A DNA stretch of 62,447 nucleotides from Actinomycetota bacterium (GCA_018268605.1 JAFDWG010000318.1:1-62447); one strand, 5' to 3'; numbered from the stretch's first letter, positions 1 to 10,082 are shown. The notes: a model not told the origin generated them from the sequence alone. Translations and numbers: made by a program.

Positions 1-977
<977 letters not shown>

Positions 978-999
978 CTGCGGCGATTCTTTCAGCCCG

Positions 1000-1809
1000 T
1001 CAGGCCGACGCGCGGCGCAGCTTCCTCAGCACCACGCCGGCGAGGACCACGCGATAGGCGGCGTATGGCCAAAGGGCCTTGTCGCGCTCGACCAGCTGGA
1101 TCAGGCGCTGAGAGGCGAGGGTGGAGGCGAATGAGGCGCCGGTGCCGAGGGCGAGGGTCTTGCGGAGCTCGGGGGTGGTACCGCGCTTGGCGAGGCGGAC
1201 GCCCTTGAGGCCCGTGGCGCCGACGATGATCGGCAGGGCGATCGTGCGGGAGAGGAGGTTGGCCTGCCCGCGGGAGAAGCGGCGCCAGCGGGCCGCCGCG
1301 AGGGTCACGCCGTTGCGGGAGATCCCGGGGGCCAACGCCGCCGCCTGGGCGACGCCGAGGGCCAGGCCGTCGGCGGGCGTCGCCTCCCCGCGGCCGCGCA
1401 GCTGGGGCCGCCGGTCGGCGACGACCATCAGGGCAGCGCCGACGAGCAGGCCGTAGGCGGTCGCCCGCGGCCCTCCGAGGCGCCCCTCGATCTGGCGCTC
1501 GAACTTGTAGCCGACGAAGGCGGCGGGCGCGAAGGAGAAGGCGAGGAGGAGCGCCCGGTCGAGGTCGAACTGGCGCAGCTCTTCGACGATCAGCCTGCGC
1601 TGGCCGATCAGGAGGGCCGCCGCGGCGCCGGTGTGGAGGGCGACCTCGAAGCTCTTTCGCACCTCCGGGTCGATCTCGTCCCAATCCCAGCCGAGCAGCC
1701 AGGGGATGAGGACGATGTGGGCAGAGCTGGAGACCGGGAGGAGCTCGGCGGGGCCCTGCACGATGCCCAGCGCGATCGCGCGGTGGACCGGCAGTCGCCC
1801 TTCGCTCAA
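1000..1809 (-). CDS. uppP: undecaprenyl-diphosphatase (UppP/BacA family)
   Basis: Integral membrane phosphatase that recycles undecaprenyl diphosphate to the monophosphate carrier used for peptidoglycan and surface polysaccharides. 269 residues, typical for the family (~270). Two family motifs are visible in slightly divergent form: GIVQGPAELLPVSSSAH near the N-terminus (usually G-x-TEFLPVSSSGH) and PGISRNGVTLAAAR (usually PGxSRSGxT). The start chosen is TTG at 1809, whose bases overlap the dedA TGA stop; no ATG or GTG lies nearby in frame. The neighbouring polysaccharide locus would depend on the same lipid carrier. The Phe-to-Leu change in the first motif and Ser-to-Asn in the second are mild. 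Confidence 0.9.
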   Translation of the reverse strand: MSEGRLPVHRAIALGIVQGPAELLPVSSSAHIVLIPWLLGWDWDEIDPEVRKSFEVALHTGAAAALLIGQRRLIVEELRQFDLDRALLLAFSFAPAAFVGYKFERQIEGRLGGPRATAYGLLVGAALMVVADRRPQLRGRGEATPADGLALGVAQAAALAPGISRNGVTLAAARWRRFSRGQANLLSRTIALPIIVGATGLKGVRLAKRGTTPELRKTLALGTGASFASTLASQRLIQLVERDKALWPYAAYRVVLAGVVLRKLRRASA

Positions 1810-2465
1810 GCGTCCGGGGGAGTCGTCGCGGGGTCCGGATCGCGGGTGACGCGCTTGTAGACCCAGTAGGCGGCAAGGACGACGAGCGCCGCGACGACGA
1901 TGTAATCGAGGATCGAGAGGTGCTCGCGCCACTTTTCCCATTCGTCCCCGACCGCACGGCCGAGGAGGCCGAAGCCGACCACCCAGGGGATCGACCCGAG
2001 CGCGGTCAGCCAGGTGAAGCGCCAGAACGGCATCTCGGCGATGCCCGCAGGCAGCGAGATGAAGGCGCGGACCAGGGGGATCATCCGGCAGACGAAGACG
2101 GTCACGTCGCCGTGGCGTTTGAACCAGCGGTCGACGGTGGCCAGCCGCGCCGGGCTGACGTGGATCAGCCGGTTTTTTTCCATCAGGTCGACGCGGCCGA
2201 GATAGCCGAGCCCGTAGGTCAACCAGGAGCCCACCATGTTGCCGAGGAACCCGGCGACGAAGATCTGGAGCAGGGTGTGGTGGCCTTCGGAGACGGTGAA
2301 CCCGGCGAAGAGCATCACCGCCTCGCTGGGGATCGGGATGCAGGCGGAGCCCGCGCCCATCAGCAGGAAGATGCCGACGAGGCCGGTGTCGTCGATCACG
2401 TTGACGCAGAAATCGACGATCGGGCCGGTCAGGCTGGCGCTCGGGATGAGCATGGCAAGGTGCAT
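1806..2465 (-). CDS. DedA family membrane protein
   Basis: 219 residues with several hydrophobic segments and the DedA (SNARE_assoc/VTT) pattern: an N-terminal ENxxxPxPSE-like stretch (GSACIPIPSEAVMLFAGF), G-x-xxGxxxxYxxGxxxG (GNMVGSWLTYGLGYLGR) and RxxPxxRxxxxxxAG (CRMIPLVRAFISLPAG). Family members are implicated in lipid-carrier or phospholipid translocation and envelope homeostasis; some DedA proteins recycle undecaprenyl phosphate, which fits the overlapping uppP downstream (inference). Start ATG 2465 is chosen; ATG 2453 four codons in is equally possible and neither has a convincing Shine-Dalgarno. It is divergent from the CapD-type gene with a 54-base gap. Confidence 0.88.
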   Translation of the reverse strand: MHLAMLIPSASLTGPIVDFCVNVIDDTGLVGIFLLMGAGSACIPIPSEAVMLFAGFTVSEGHHTLLQIFVAGFLGNMVGSWLTYGLGYLGRVDLMEKNRLIHVSPARLATVDRWFKRHGDVTVFVCRMIPLVRAFISLPAGIAEMPFWRFTWLTALGSIPWVVGFGLLGRAVGDEWEKWREHLSILDYIVVAALVVLAAYWVYKRVTRDPDPATTPPDA

Positions 2466-2519
2466 GCGGCGGCACACTCTAGCCCGATCCTTAAGAAGCA
2501 CCCGTAAACTCGGCTCTTC

Positions 2520-4412
2520 ATGGGCCGGTTGAACCATCCCGTCTACCGCAACAGGGTGGGGCAGATACTGGCCGACGCGGTCCTCGTCGCGTTGGCCTAC
2601 TTCCTCGCCTTCCAGCTGCGCTTCCTCGACGACCCGCACGGTTGGCCGCACCGCTACGAGGTGCTGTTCGCCCAGTCGGTCGGCTTCGTCGTCGCGGGCA
2701 AGCTGATCGTCTTCGCCGTCGCCGGGCTCTACCAGAAGTGGTGGCGCTACGTGAGCGGCCGCGACTTCCTGCTGATCGCGCGCGCGGTGGCGATCTCCAG
2801 CGCACTGCTGGTGATCGCCTTCGCCGTCGTCCAGCCGTTCGAACACCGCCTGCCGCGCTCGGTCGAGGTGATCGACTTCATGCTCACGCTGATCCTGATC
2901 GCCGGCGCCCGCCTGCTGGTGCGGCTGATCGTCGAGCGCCCCTCGAAGGGGGACCGGGTCCCGAAGCACGAGGTGCTGATCGTCGGCGCCGGCTCAGGCG
3001 GGCAGATGGTGGTTCGGGAGATGCGCCTGAACCCGGCGCTCGGCGCCACCGCGATCGGCTTCGTCGACGACGACCCGCGCAAGCGAGGTATGCGGATGGT
3101 GGGCGGCGTCAAGGTGCTCGGCTCGACCGACGAGATCGCCCCGATCCTCGACGAGACCGACCCCGACGAAGTGATCATCGCGATCCCTTCGGCCCCCGGC
3201 ACGCTGCGCGCCAAGGTCGTCGCGGCCTGCCGTGAGCGCCGGATCCGCGTCCGCACCCTGCCGACCGTCTTCGAGCTCCTGCGCGGCGGCGTCCAGCTCT
3301 CCAAACAGCTGCGCGAGGTCCAGGTCGAGGACGTCCTCGGCCGCGAGCCGATCGTGGTCGAAATCGACCGCGTCGGCGCCTACCTACAGGACAAGATCGT
3401 CCTCGTCACCGGCGCGGGCGGCTCGATCGGATCCGAGCTCTGCCGCCAGATCGCCCGGGTCGGCCCGAAGCTCCTGGTGATGCTCGACCACGCCGAGGAC
3501 AACCTCTTCGAGATCGAGCGCGAGATGCTCGACGAGCGCCACTTCACCAACGCCGAGTCGGTGCTCGCCGACTGCCGCGAGCCGCACCGGATGCTGGAGA
3601 CGATGCAGCGCTTCAAGCCCGACGTCGTCTTCCACGCCGCCGCCTACAAGCACGTGCCGCTGATGGAGGCAAACCCCTTGGAGGCGGTCCGCAACAACGC
3701 GATCGCCACCCGGATCGCCGCCGAAACCGCCGCCGCCGCGAAAGCCGAGCGCTTCGTCCTCATCTCCACCGACAAGGCGGTCAACCCGCAGACGGTGATG
3801 GGCGCCTCGAAGGCGATGGCCGAGTGGATCGTCGAGGCCGCCGCCGACCGCCACCCGGGCACCCGCTTCGCCTCGGTCCGCTTCGGCAACGTGCTCGCCT
3901 CCTCGGGCAGCGTGGTGCCGATCTTCCGCGGCCAGATCGAGCGCGGCGGCCCGGTCACCGTCACCCACCCGGAGATGACGCGCTACTTCATGACGATCCC
4001 GGAGGCGGTGCAGCTGGTGATCCGGGCCGGGGACATCGGCGCGGGCAAAGGCGAGGTCTTCGTCCTCGACATGGGCGAACCGGTGAAGATCGTCGACCTG
4101 GCCCACAACATGATCCGCCTCGCCGGCTACGAGCCGGAGACCGACATCGCGGTCGAGTTCACCCAGCCCCGCCCCGGCGAGAAGCTCCACGAGGTGCTGT
4201 TCAGCGAATACGAGAACCCGCAGCCGACCGCCGCAAAACGGATCAACCGGGCCGTGCGGACGACGCCGCTCGACCCGAATTGGGTCGATTCGACCCTCAG
4301 CGCCCTGGAAGCACTGGTTCTGGCCGGGGACGAGGTTAATTTGGCGGAACGGGTCGTAGACCTAATCGCTTCCCCGGGCGGAGATGCGACGAAGGTCGCA
4401 CTGGACGAGTAG
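2520..4412 (+). CDS. membrane nucleoside-diphosphate-sugar dehydratase/epimerase (CapD/PglF/WbpM type)
   Basis: Makes an activated 4-keto-6-deoxy sugar, most likely from UDP-GlcNAc, as first committed step of a surface glycan; membrane-anchored. 630 residues: four hydrophobic helices (about 12-120), a CoA-binding-like Rossmann domain starting VLIVGAGSGGQMV (about 155-290), then the extended-SDR catalytic domain starting VTGAGGSIGSELC (about 295-620). Visible SDR features are FHAAAYKHVPLME and ISTDKAVNPQTVMGASK, characteristic of 4,6-dehydratases in this family. Length agrees with full-size WbpM/CapD proteins. First gene of the polysaccharide locus; it stops 12 bases before the LytR_C gene. 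Exact sugar product cannot be told from sequence reading. Confidence 0.92.
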   Translation: MGRLNHPVYRNRVGQILADAVLVALAYFLAFQLRFLDDPHGWPHRYEVLFAQSVGFVVAGKLIVFAVAGLYQKWWRYVSGRDFLLIARAVAISSALLVIAFAVVQPFEHRLPRSVEVIDFMLTLILIAGARLLVRLIVERPSKGDRVPKHEVLIVGAGSGGQMVVREMRLNPALGATAIGFVDDDPRKRGMRMVGGVKVLGSTDEIAPILDETDPDEVIIAIPSAPGTLRAKVVAACRERRIRVRTLPTVFELLRGGVQLSKQLREVQVEDVLGREPIVVEIDRVGAYLQDKIVLVTGAGGSIGSELCRQIARVGPKLLVMLDHAEDNLFEIEREMLDERHFTNAESVLADCREPHRMLETMQRFKPDVVFHAAAYKHVPLMEANPLEAVRNNAIATRIAAETAAAAKAERFVLISTDKAVNPQTVMGASKAMAEWIVEAAADRHPGTRFASVRFGNVLASSGSVVPIFRGQIERGGPVTVTHPEMTRYFMTIPEAVQLVIRAGDIGAGKGEVFVLDMGEPVKIVDLAHNMIRLAGYEPETDIAVEFTQPRPGEKLHEVLFSEYENPQPTAAKRINRAVRTTPLDPNWVDSTLSALEALVLAGDEVNLAERVVDLIASPGGDATKVALDE

Positions 4413-4424
4413 CCTTCCGCAACT

Positions 4425-5243
4425 TTGCTGCACACCGTTGAAAGAATCGGCTCCTTCGCGGGCCTTGCGTCCTTCCTGGGGCTGGCGGTCTTCGCGCTGC
4501 TCCTCTTCGCCCATGGCCGCGACATCCGCCGGCTGCGCGACTGGGCGGGCTCGGCGCCGGAGCGGGAAGCCGAACGGACCGAACAGACGCAGACGATCGC
4601 CGCCCAGCGCGCCGAAGAGCTGCGGGAGCTGGAGGAATCGCGGACGGCTGAGCACGAAGCGGTCGAGCAGCGCGAGGTGCGACGCCAGCGGCGCGAGGAA
4701 GGCCTGCCGGAACTGACGCGCGGCGAGCGCATCCGCGAACGGTTCTCCGGTTTCGGCGAAACGCTCTCCCGCCCGGCGCTCCTGATCACGCTCTTCGTCG
4801 TCCTGCTCCTGATCGGCGGCGGCGTCGCCTACGCGGTCCTGAACTCCGGCGGCGGCAGCAGCGAAGGCGGCAAGTCGGCCAAGGCGGAAGGCAATAAGGG
4901 CGGTGGCGGTGGCGAAAAGCAGGTCGCCTCCGACAAGAAGGCGAAGCCCGAAGAAATCGAAGTCGCGGTGCTGAACGGCACCGAAGCGACCGGGTTGGCG
5001 GCGACCTGGGGCAACAAAGCCGAAGAAAAGGGCTTCGAAGTCGGCGCGATCACCAACACCACCTCGACCTTCGAAAATTCGGTCGTGATGTTCGCGAACG
5101 GGGCCGCTCCGGAAGCCAAGACGGTGGCCAAACAGCTTCAGATCCACAAAGTCCAGCCGATGACCGCCGAAGTCTCCGGGGTTTCGAACGGGGCGCCAGT
5201 CTCGGTGGTCGTGGGCGAGGACAATGTCCCGGCGGAAGGTTGA
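4425..5243 (+). CDS. membrane protein with LytR C-terminal (LytR_C) domain
   Basis: 272 residues from a TTG start (no ATG/GTG near). A hydrophobic helix at about 8-27 and a second at about 107-127 flank a highly charged, probably coiled, cytoplasmic region rich in Glu/Arg. After a Gly/Lys linker comes the extracytoplasmic LytR_C domain (about 180-270), recognised by EVAVLNGTEATGLA and later VVVGED. LytR_C domains usually follow the LCP catalytic domain that attaches glycopolymers to peptidoglycan; here LCP is absent, so the protein may be an accessory or scaffold for glycan attachment (inference). Its 3' end overlaps the next gene by 20 bases, implying co-translation. Confidence 0.8.
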   Translation: MLHTVERIGSFAGLASFLGLAVFALLLFAHGRDIRRLRDWAGSAPEREAERTEQTQTIAAQRAEELRELEESRTAEHEAVEQREVRRQRREEGLPELTRGERIRERFSGFGETLSRPALLITLFVVLLLIGGGVAYAVLNSGGGSSEGGKSAKAEGNKGGGGGEKQVASDKKAKPEEIEVAVLNGTEATGLAATWGNKAEEKGFEVGAITNTTSTFENSVVMFANGAAPEAKTVAKQLQIHKVQPMTAEVSGVSNGAPVSVVVGEDNVPAEG

Positions 5244-5703
5244 CGCGGGCGCCGTCGTCTTCGCGCTGCTCGTCGTCGCCACCGTCGCCGCCTTCGCCTA
5301 CGCCCAACGGGCAAAGCGCGACCCGCTGCTGGTCGACAAGGTCACGATCGGCAAGCGCTCCAGCGTCCTCGTCCCGGAAGGTCCCTGCGCCAAGCGCCAC
5401 ATCCGCATCAGGTTCAGGACGACCACCACGAACAAGGGCAAGGTCGAGATCATCCGCCCGGGCGGTGAACTGGTCCGCGTCCTCGCCCCGCACGCTTTCC
5501 TCAAGCGCTACCACTTCCACACCTTCCACTGGGACGGCAAGAACGAAGACGGCGTGGTCCAGCCCCCCGGCCGTTACAGGTTGCGGGTGATCCTCGAGGA
5601 CGAAGGTCGCAGCCTCACCACGCCGGGCGTGATCCGCCTGCACAAGCATCCCGCGGGCGCGGTCGTCCGCTGCTTCAAGATGTCGACGAAGGGCAGCGGT
5701 TGA
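5224..5703 (+). CDS. signal-anchored protein with FlgD-Ig-like fold
   Basis: 159 residues. A single hydrophobic segment at about 9-27 suggests export with an uncleaved anchor. The remainder resembles the FlgD Ig-like domain: a run of beta strands ending in YHFHTFHWDGKNEDGVVQPPGRYRLRVILED, where the WDGKNxxGxxxPxGxYxxRV pattern is the hallmark. No catalytic residues are evident. Nested between the LytR_C gene (20-base overlap) and the O-antigen ligase gene (TTGA overlap at 5700), so it is probably made with them; a structural role at the cell surface during glycan assembly is a guess from context. Confidence 0.65.
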   Translation: MSRRKVDAGAVVFALLVVATVAAFAYAQRAKRDPLLVDKVTIGKRSSVLVPEGPCAKRHIRIRFRTTTTNKGKVEIIRPGGELVRVLAPHAFLKRYHFHTFHWDGKNEDGVVQPPGRYRLRVILEDEGRSLTTPGVIRLHKHPAGAVVRCFKMSTKGSG

Positions 5704-7208
5704 GCGCCTTCCTCTCCGGCGCCGGCCTGGTGATCGCCGCGGTCTGCGCCGCCGCCTCGATCCTCCTTGCGGCCGGGCGCCTGCGCTCAGCAGCGATGCT
5801 GACGGCGCTCGTCCTCTTCCCGGTCCTGATCCTCGGGGACCAGTGGCACAACCACCAGATCGTCGAATTGCGCCACCACGAGGCGAAAGCGGCGGTCGCG
5901 CTCGTCGCCGGCGTCATCCTGGTGGTCGCGCTCGCCTGGGTATTCCGTCGCCGGCCGGTGCTGATGCCGCTGGCGATCATCGGCATGCTCCCGTTCCGCA
6001 TCCCGCTCGAATCGGGCGGGGAAACGGCGAACCTGCTGGTGCCGCTCTACGTCGTCATCGGCGCCGGGGTCCTCGCCTCGATCTTCCTGCCGCCGCCCGC
6101 GGAGAAGCGCCACCCGAGGTGGGTGGCGAAAACGCTGGCCATCTTCATCGTCCTCTACGCGCTGCAGGCGCTCTACTCCGAGGACTACTCGAAAGGCCTG
6201 CAGGAAGTCTGCTTCTTCCTCGTCCCCTTCACGCTCGCCTACATCCTCCTGCGCGAGCTGCCCTGGGACCGCCGCCTGCTCACCTGGGCGCTGGCCCTGG
6301 TCGCGGTCGAGGCGGCCGCCTTCGTCCTGATCGGCAGCGTCGAGTACGCCGGCCGCAGCCTCTTCTGGAACGAGGCGGTGATCCGCTCGAATGAATTCCA
6401 CACCTACTTCCGGGTCAACTCGATCTTCTGGGACCCCAACATCTACGGGCGCTACCTGGCACTGGTGCTGGTGGTCCTGACCGCAGTGGTGATGTGGGTC
6501 CGCGAGCGGCGGGCCTTCTGGCTGTTGAGCGGTGCCATCCTGATCGTCTTCCTCGGCCTTGCGCAGACCTTCAGCCAGTCGAGCTTCATCGCCCTGCTGG
6601 CGGGCCTCGCCGTGGTGGCCGCGCTGCGCTGGTCGTGGCGCTGGACTCTCGGATTGGTGGTGGTCGGCATCATCGGTGCGGCCGTGGTGGTGCTTTTCGT
6701 CGGCGGCTCCGGCAAGGTCACCTGGGACAAGTTGAACGTCGACACCTCGGGGCGTTCGCACCTCATCTCCGGCGGCGCCGAACTCTTCTCCGAGCGTCCA
6801 CTGTGGGGCTACGGGTCGGGCTCCTTCCAGCAGGCCTACACCAACCACCTGGAAACGAAGAAGAAGGCGCCGGTCACGATCTCCCACACCGAGCCGATCA
6901 CGGTCGGGGCCGAGCAGGGCCTGATCGGCCTGGCCGCCTACCTCGCCCTCATCGTCGTCTCGCTCTGGACGATGGCGGCGGGCCTCTGGGCGCGCGGCCC
7001 CGACCGCGATCCGATGTACGTCTTCATCGCCCGCGCCGCGGTCCTCGCCGCCTTCGTCGCCCTCCTCGTCCACACGCTGGCCTACGCCGGCTTCTTCCAG
7101 GACCCGATCACCTGGGTCCTGATGGCGATAGGGGCGTCCCTCGCCGCGGTCCGCACCGGCGCGCCCGACCGCACGGCGCGAGCGACCACAGTCCCCGACG
7201 CCGCCTAG
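5700..7208 (+). CDS. O-antigen ligase/polymerase family protein (WaaL/Wzy)
   Basis: 502 residues with about a dozen hydrophobic helices and one large hydrophilic loop (about 340-400) containing DTSGRSHLISGGAELFSERPLWGYGSGSF, the region that in WaaL/Wzy proteins carries the Wzy_C signature (R...W.. G xxxx F) and is followed by HTEPITVGAEQGLIGL, matching the usual H(N/T)xxLxxxxExGxxG. Such proteins polymerise or ligate lipid-linked oligosaccharides on the outer face of the membrane. The TTG start overlaps the stop of the preceding gene. The glutamate/histidine pattern is intact. Polymerase versus ligase cannot be separated by sequence alone; a polymerase is favoured because a flippase and initiating transferase are in the same locus. 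Confidence 0.82.
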   Translation: MSAFLSGAGLVIAAVCAAASILLAAGRLRSAAMLTALVLFPVLILGDQWHNHQIVELRHHEAKAAVALVAGVILVVALAWVFRRRPVLMPLAIIGMLPFRIPLESGGETANLLVPLYVVIGAGVLASIFLPPPAEKRHPRWVAKTLAIFIVLYALQALYSEDYSKGLQEVCFFLVPFTLAYILLRELPWDRRLLTWALALVAVEAAAFVLIGSVEYAGRSLFWNEAVIRSNEFHTYFRVNSIFWDPNIYGRYLALVLVVLTAVVMWVRERRAFWLLSGAILIVFLGLAQTFSQSSFIALLAGLAVVAALRWSWRWTLGLVVVGIIGAAVVVLFVGGSGKVTWDKLNVDTSGRSHLISGGAELFSERPLWGYGSGSFQQAYTNHLETKKKAPVTISHTEPITVGAEQGLIGLAAYLALIVVSLWTMAAGLWARGPDRDPMYVFIARAAVLAAFVALLVHTLAYAGFFQDPITWVLMAIGASLAAVRTGAPDRTARATTVPDAA

Positions 7209-7218
7209 GCTTCCGCCC

Positions 7219-8778
7219 GTGTCCGGATACCTGCGCCGCCTGGCGACGACCGGCGCCGCCTACACGGCGGCGAGCATCCTCTCCAAGCTCATCGCGGTTG
7301 CGCTGCTGCCGCTCTACACGCGCCACCTCTCGCGGGCTGACTACGGCTACGCCGAAGTTCTCTTCGCCGCCGTCGTGACCGCCAGCATCGTCGTTCGCCT
7401 CGGCCTGATCGAGGCGGTCCTGCGCTTCTATTACCGCGAGGACGAGGACCAGGCCCGGGTCGTCGGCGCCACCTTCTCCGGGCTCTTCTGGTTCGCGACG
7501 ATCGGTGCGCTGATCGCCCTGCCGCTGGCCGGGCCGCTGGCCGAAGCCCTCCTCGATCCCAAGCCCGCCGACCTTCACGGGGCGATCGAACTCACCCGGA
7601 TCGCGATCGGCGGCCTCTGGGTGGCGACGCTCTTCGAATACCTGCTGACCCTCTTCCGCCTCGACGAGCGCGCGCGCGCCTACTTCCTCACCACGATCGC
7701 CAACGTCCTCTCGACGATCGCGCTCACCATCGTCCTCGTCGTCGGGGTGGGGGACGGGGCGCGTGGGCTCCTCCTCGGGTCCTACATCGTCGGCGCCGTC
7801 TTCGTCCTCGGCCTGATCTTCGAGCAGCGGCGGCGCCTCACCCTCCGCCTTGACCCGCCGCTGCTGAAACGCCTGCTCCGCTTCGGGCTACCGACGATGC
7901 CCGCCGAGGTCAGCCTCTACCTGCTCAACTTCGTCGACCGGCTGATCATCCTGCGCACCCTCGGCGCGGCAGAGGCGGGGGTCTACTCGGTCGGGGTGAA
8001 GTTCGCCCAGGCGGTCAACGTGCTCGTGCGCGGGTTCCAGCTCGCCTGGCCACCGCTCGCCTACTCGATCCGCAACGACGACGAGGCGCGGCGCACCTAC
8101 GCGACCGTGATCACCCTCTTCCTCGCCGGCTGCACCTGGCTGGTGGTCGGGCTCTGGCTGCTCGCTCAGTACCTGATCCGTTTCTTCGTCGCGCCGAAAT
8201 TCTTCGACGCCTACGAAGTCGTCGGGCTGATCGCCGCCGCGGTCACGCTGTACGCGCTCTACATGGTGATGGTGGTGATCCTGGGACGGACCGGGCGCAC
8301 CGAGTACAACCTCCCGGCCGCCCTTGCCGCCCTTGCCTCGAACGTCGCCCTCAACTTGATCCTGGTGCCGCCGCTGGGGATCGTCGGCGCGGCCCTCGCC
8401 CTGGTCGGCTCCTACCTGGTCGTGATCGCCCTGATGTACGGGTTCACCCAGCGGCTCTTCCCTGTCCCCTACGAATGGGGGCGCCTCGCTCGGATCCTCT
8501 TCGTCGCCGCGGCGCTGGTCGGGTTCGGCGAGGTGGCCCTCCCGAGCGAGGGCTTCCCCGGATTCGTCGGCCGCCTGGGCCTCGGCCTGCTCTTCCCGGT
8601 CATCCTCTTCGCCACCGGCTTCTTCACCGTCGAAGAGCGCGGCTGGCTCGGCTACCTCCGCCACCCGCAGCGGCTGGCCGCGAGCTTTGCCGCGATTCGT
8701 TCCCGCCCCGCCGCCGTCGACGGCGATCCGGGCGAGATCTACGAAGCCGAGCGCATGGACGAAGACTCCCGGTTCTGA
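7219..8778 (+). CDS. polysaccharide flippase (Wzx-like, MATE/MVF superfamily)
   Basis: 519 residues, GTG start at 7219, 10 bases after the ligase stop. Twelve to fourteen hydrophobic helices with the polysaccharide-synthesis flippase look: ASILSKLIAVALLPLYTRHLS at the N-terminus, GLPTMPAEVSLYLLNFVDRLIIL at the start of the second half and PPLGIVGAALALVGSYLVV later. Moves undecaprenyl-diphosphate-linked repeat units to the outer leaflet. The hydrophilic C-terminal tail (last 30 residues) is longer than usual. It is the last gene of the first block of the locus; a large inverted repeat begins at its stop codon. Confidence 0.88.
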   Translation: MSGYLRRLATTGAAYTAASILSKLIAVALLPLYTRHLSRADYGYAEVLFAAVVTASIVVRLGLIEAVLRFYYREDEDQARVVGATFSGLFWFATIGALIALPLAGPLAEALLDPKPADLHGAIELTRIAIGGLWVATLFEYLLTLFRLDERARAYFLTTIANVLSTIALTIVLVVGVGDGARGLLLGSYIVGAVFVLGLIFEQRRRLTLRLDPPLLKRLLRFGLPTMPAEVSLYLLNFVDRLIILRTLGAAEAGVYSVGVKFAQAVNVLVRGFQLAWPPLAYSIRNDDEARRTYATVITLFLAGCTWLVVGLWLLAQYLIRFFVAPKFFDAYEVVGLIAAAVTLYALYMVMVVILGRTGRTEYNLPAALAALASNVALNLILVPPLGIVGAALALVGSYLVVIALMYGFTQRLFPVPYEWGRLARILFVAAALVGFGEVALPSEGFPGFVGRLGLGLLFPVILFATGFFTVEERGWLGYLRHPQRLAASFAAIRSRPAAVDGDPGEIYEAERMDEDSRF

Positions 8779-8900
8779 GGCGGCGTGGGGGCACCTCGCG
8801 GTGTCCTCGGGTCGCTCGCTCGGGTCACGCACCAACTGTGCGCTCCCCTCGCTCGCTTCCCCTGCGTCCTTGCGAGGCTGGCCCACGCCGTCTCAGAGCC
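8771..8900. repeat. long imperfect inverted repeat after the flippase gene
   Basis: Arms 8771-8799 and 8872-8900 pair at 23 of 29 positions, the outer 19 with only two mismatches. The 72-base interior has a smaller GCAC/GTGC hairpin and repeated CGCTCGCT-type tracts. The left arm contains the flippase stop codon. There is no T-tract, so this may be a bulky terminator or a remnant of a palindromic element. It separates the flippase from tatA. Confidence 0.5.
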
Positions 8901-8962
8901 CAGTTCTGAGGCGCGAGCCGAAATTTCACGCCAATTTGGCGCCGTAGTCCATACTGGGTCCT

Positions 8963-9145
8963 ATGTTCTCCCAGATCGGACCCCTCGAGATCGCCATCGT
9001 CGCGATCATCGCCCTGCTCGTCCTCGGTCCCAAGCGCCTGCCTGACGCCGGCCGCGGGCTCGGCAAGAGCATGCGCGAGTTCAAAGGTGCGCTGACCGGC
9101 GATTCCGAGAAGTCCGAAGCCAAGACCGACGCCAAAGTCGACTAG
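8963..9145 (+). CDS. tatA: Sec-independent translocase subunit TatA/TatE
   Basis: 60 residues: short N-terminal helix (about 6-21), the hinge and FG/GPK-type motif LVLGPKRLPDAGRGLGKSMREFK, and a charged tail. This is the complete minimal TatA architecture that forms the pore for folded Tat substrates with TatC. It stands alone, without tatB or tatC, between the flippase and the oppositely oriented glycosyltransferase; its stop codon overlaps that gene's stop tail to tail. Location in the glycan locus is probably fortuitous. Confidence 0.92.
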   Translation: MFSQIGPLEIAIVAIIALLVLGPKRLPDAGRGLGKSMREFKGALTGDSEKSEAKTDAKVD

Positions 9146-10059
9146 CGCGCTTCGGCCCGCTCCTTGATCCCGGCCCCGCGCGCCGGAAAAAGCGCCTGCC
9201 GCGCGTGGGCGCGGTAGACCTCCGCGGGCTGCCCAGGAGTCACCGTTGCCGCCAGGGCGCGTAGGGCGTAGGACCAGGCGGTGAGCCCCCGCACCGCGAG
9301 AGCCGCGATCCGCCCGTGGTGCTTCCGCATGTAGAGGTCGCGGTTGCGGTGGAATTCGACGATCCGTGGCAGCCCGGTCGCGAGGTCCGAGGACAGCTGG
9401 TCGTGGTGGACGGCGGCGGCGCCGGGGACGAAGACCTCATGCCATCCGGCCTCGGCAAGGCGCTTCGCGAAGTCGCACTCGTCGTAGTAGACGAAGAAGT
9501 CGGGGTCCATGAAGCCGACCTGGGCGGCGGCCTCTCGACGGACCATCAGCGCGCTCGATTGCGCCCAGTCGACCCGACGCGTCACCTTGCCGGTGCTCTG
9601 CACGGTCAGCCACCGATGGAGGAATAGCGCCCCGGCGAGGGCCGTGCCGACGCCGGGGAAGCGCCAGGCGCAGGGACTGGGAGCGCCGTCGGAGCCGAGC
9701 AGCTGCGGCGTCGCGGCGGCGGCCTCTGGATCGGTGTCGAGCGCGGCCATCAGGACCGCCGCGGCGCCCGGCTTCAGTTCGGAGTCCTCGTTCAGCAGCA
9801 GGCAGTAGCGCCCTTTCGCGCGTTCCATCAGCAGCGAGTCGTTCGCCGCCTTTCCCGTCGGTCGCGGCTGCTCGATCAGCTGGATGTCCCCGCCGAGGTC
9901 GCGCACGGCCTCGGCCGATCCGTCGGTCGAGGCGTTGTCGAGGACGAGGATCTCCCGCTCCATCCGGGCCGGGTGCGTCGCCTCGATCGCGGCGAGGCAG
10001 GCGAGCAGATAGTCCCGCCCGTTCGTGTTCACCACGCAGTAGGAAAGCTCGATGGCCAC
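9142..10059 (-). CDS. glycosyltransferase family 2 (rhamnosyltransferase-like)
   Basis: 305 residues from GTG at 10059. GT-A fold features are present: SYCVVNTNGRDYLLACL at the N-terminus, LVLDNASTDGSAEAV for nucleotide binding, LLNEDSEL supplying the acidic metal/sugar motif and DECDFAKRLAEAGW, the ED-like catalytic segment. It resembles WbbL-type enzymes that add deoxysugars to lipid-linked acceptors. Longer in-frame extensions would run into the divergently transcribed gene at 10083, so the GTG is preferred. Cytosolic or membrane-peripheral. Donor and acceptor unknown. Confidence 0.85.
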   Translation of the reverse strand: MAIELSYCVVNTNGRDYLLACLAAIEATHPARMEREILVLDNASTDGSAEAVRDLGGDIQLIEQPRPTGKAANDSLLMERAKGRYCLLLNEDSELKPGAAAVLMAALDTDPEAAAATPQLLGSDGAPSPCAWRFPGVGTALAGALFLHRWLTVQSTGKVTRRVDWAQSSALMVRREAAAQVGFMDPDFFVYYDECDFAKRLAEAGWHEVFVPGAAAVHHDQLSSDLATGLPRIVEFHRNRDLYMRKHHGRIAALAVRGLTAWSYALRALAATVTPGQPAEVYRAHARQALFPARGAGIKERAEAR

Positions 10060-10082
10060 GGCGCCACGATAATCGGCCGTTG

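Noticed and set aside
1000..2475. 491-codon frame that would fuse a DedA-like region with UppP
   Set aside because: The upper part is out of frame with the DedA motifs; UppP starts at TTG 1809 and DedA is a separate gene.
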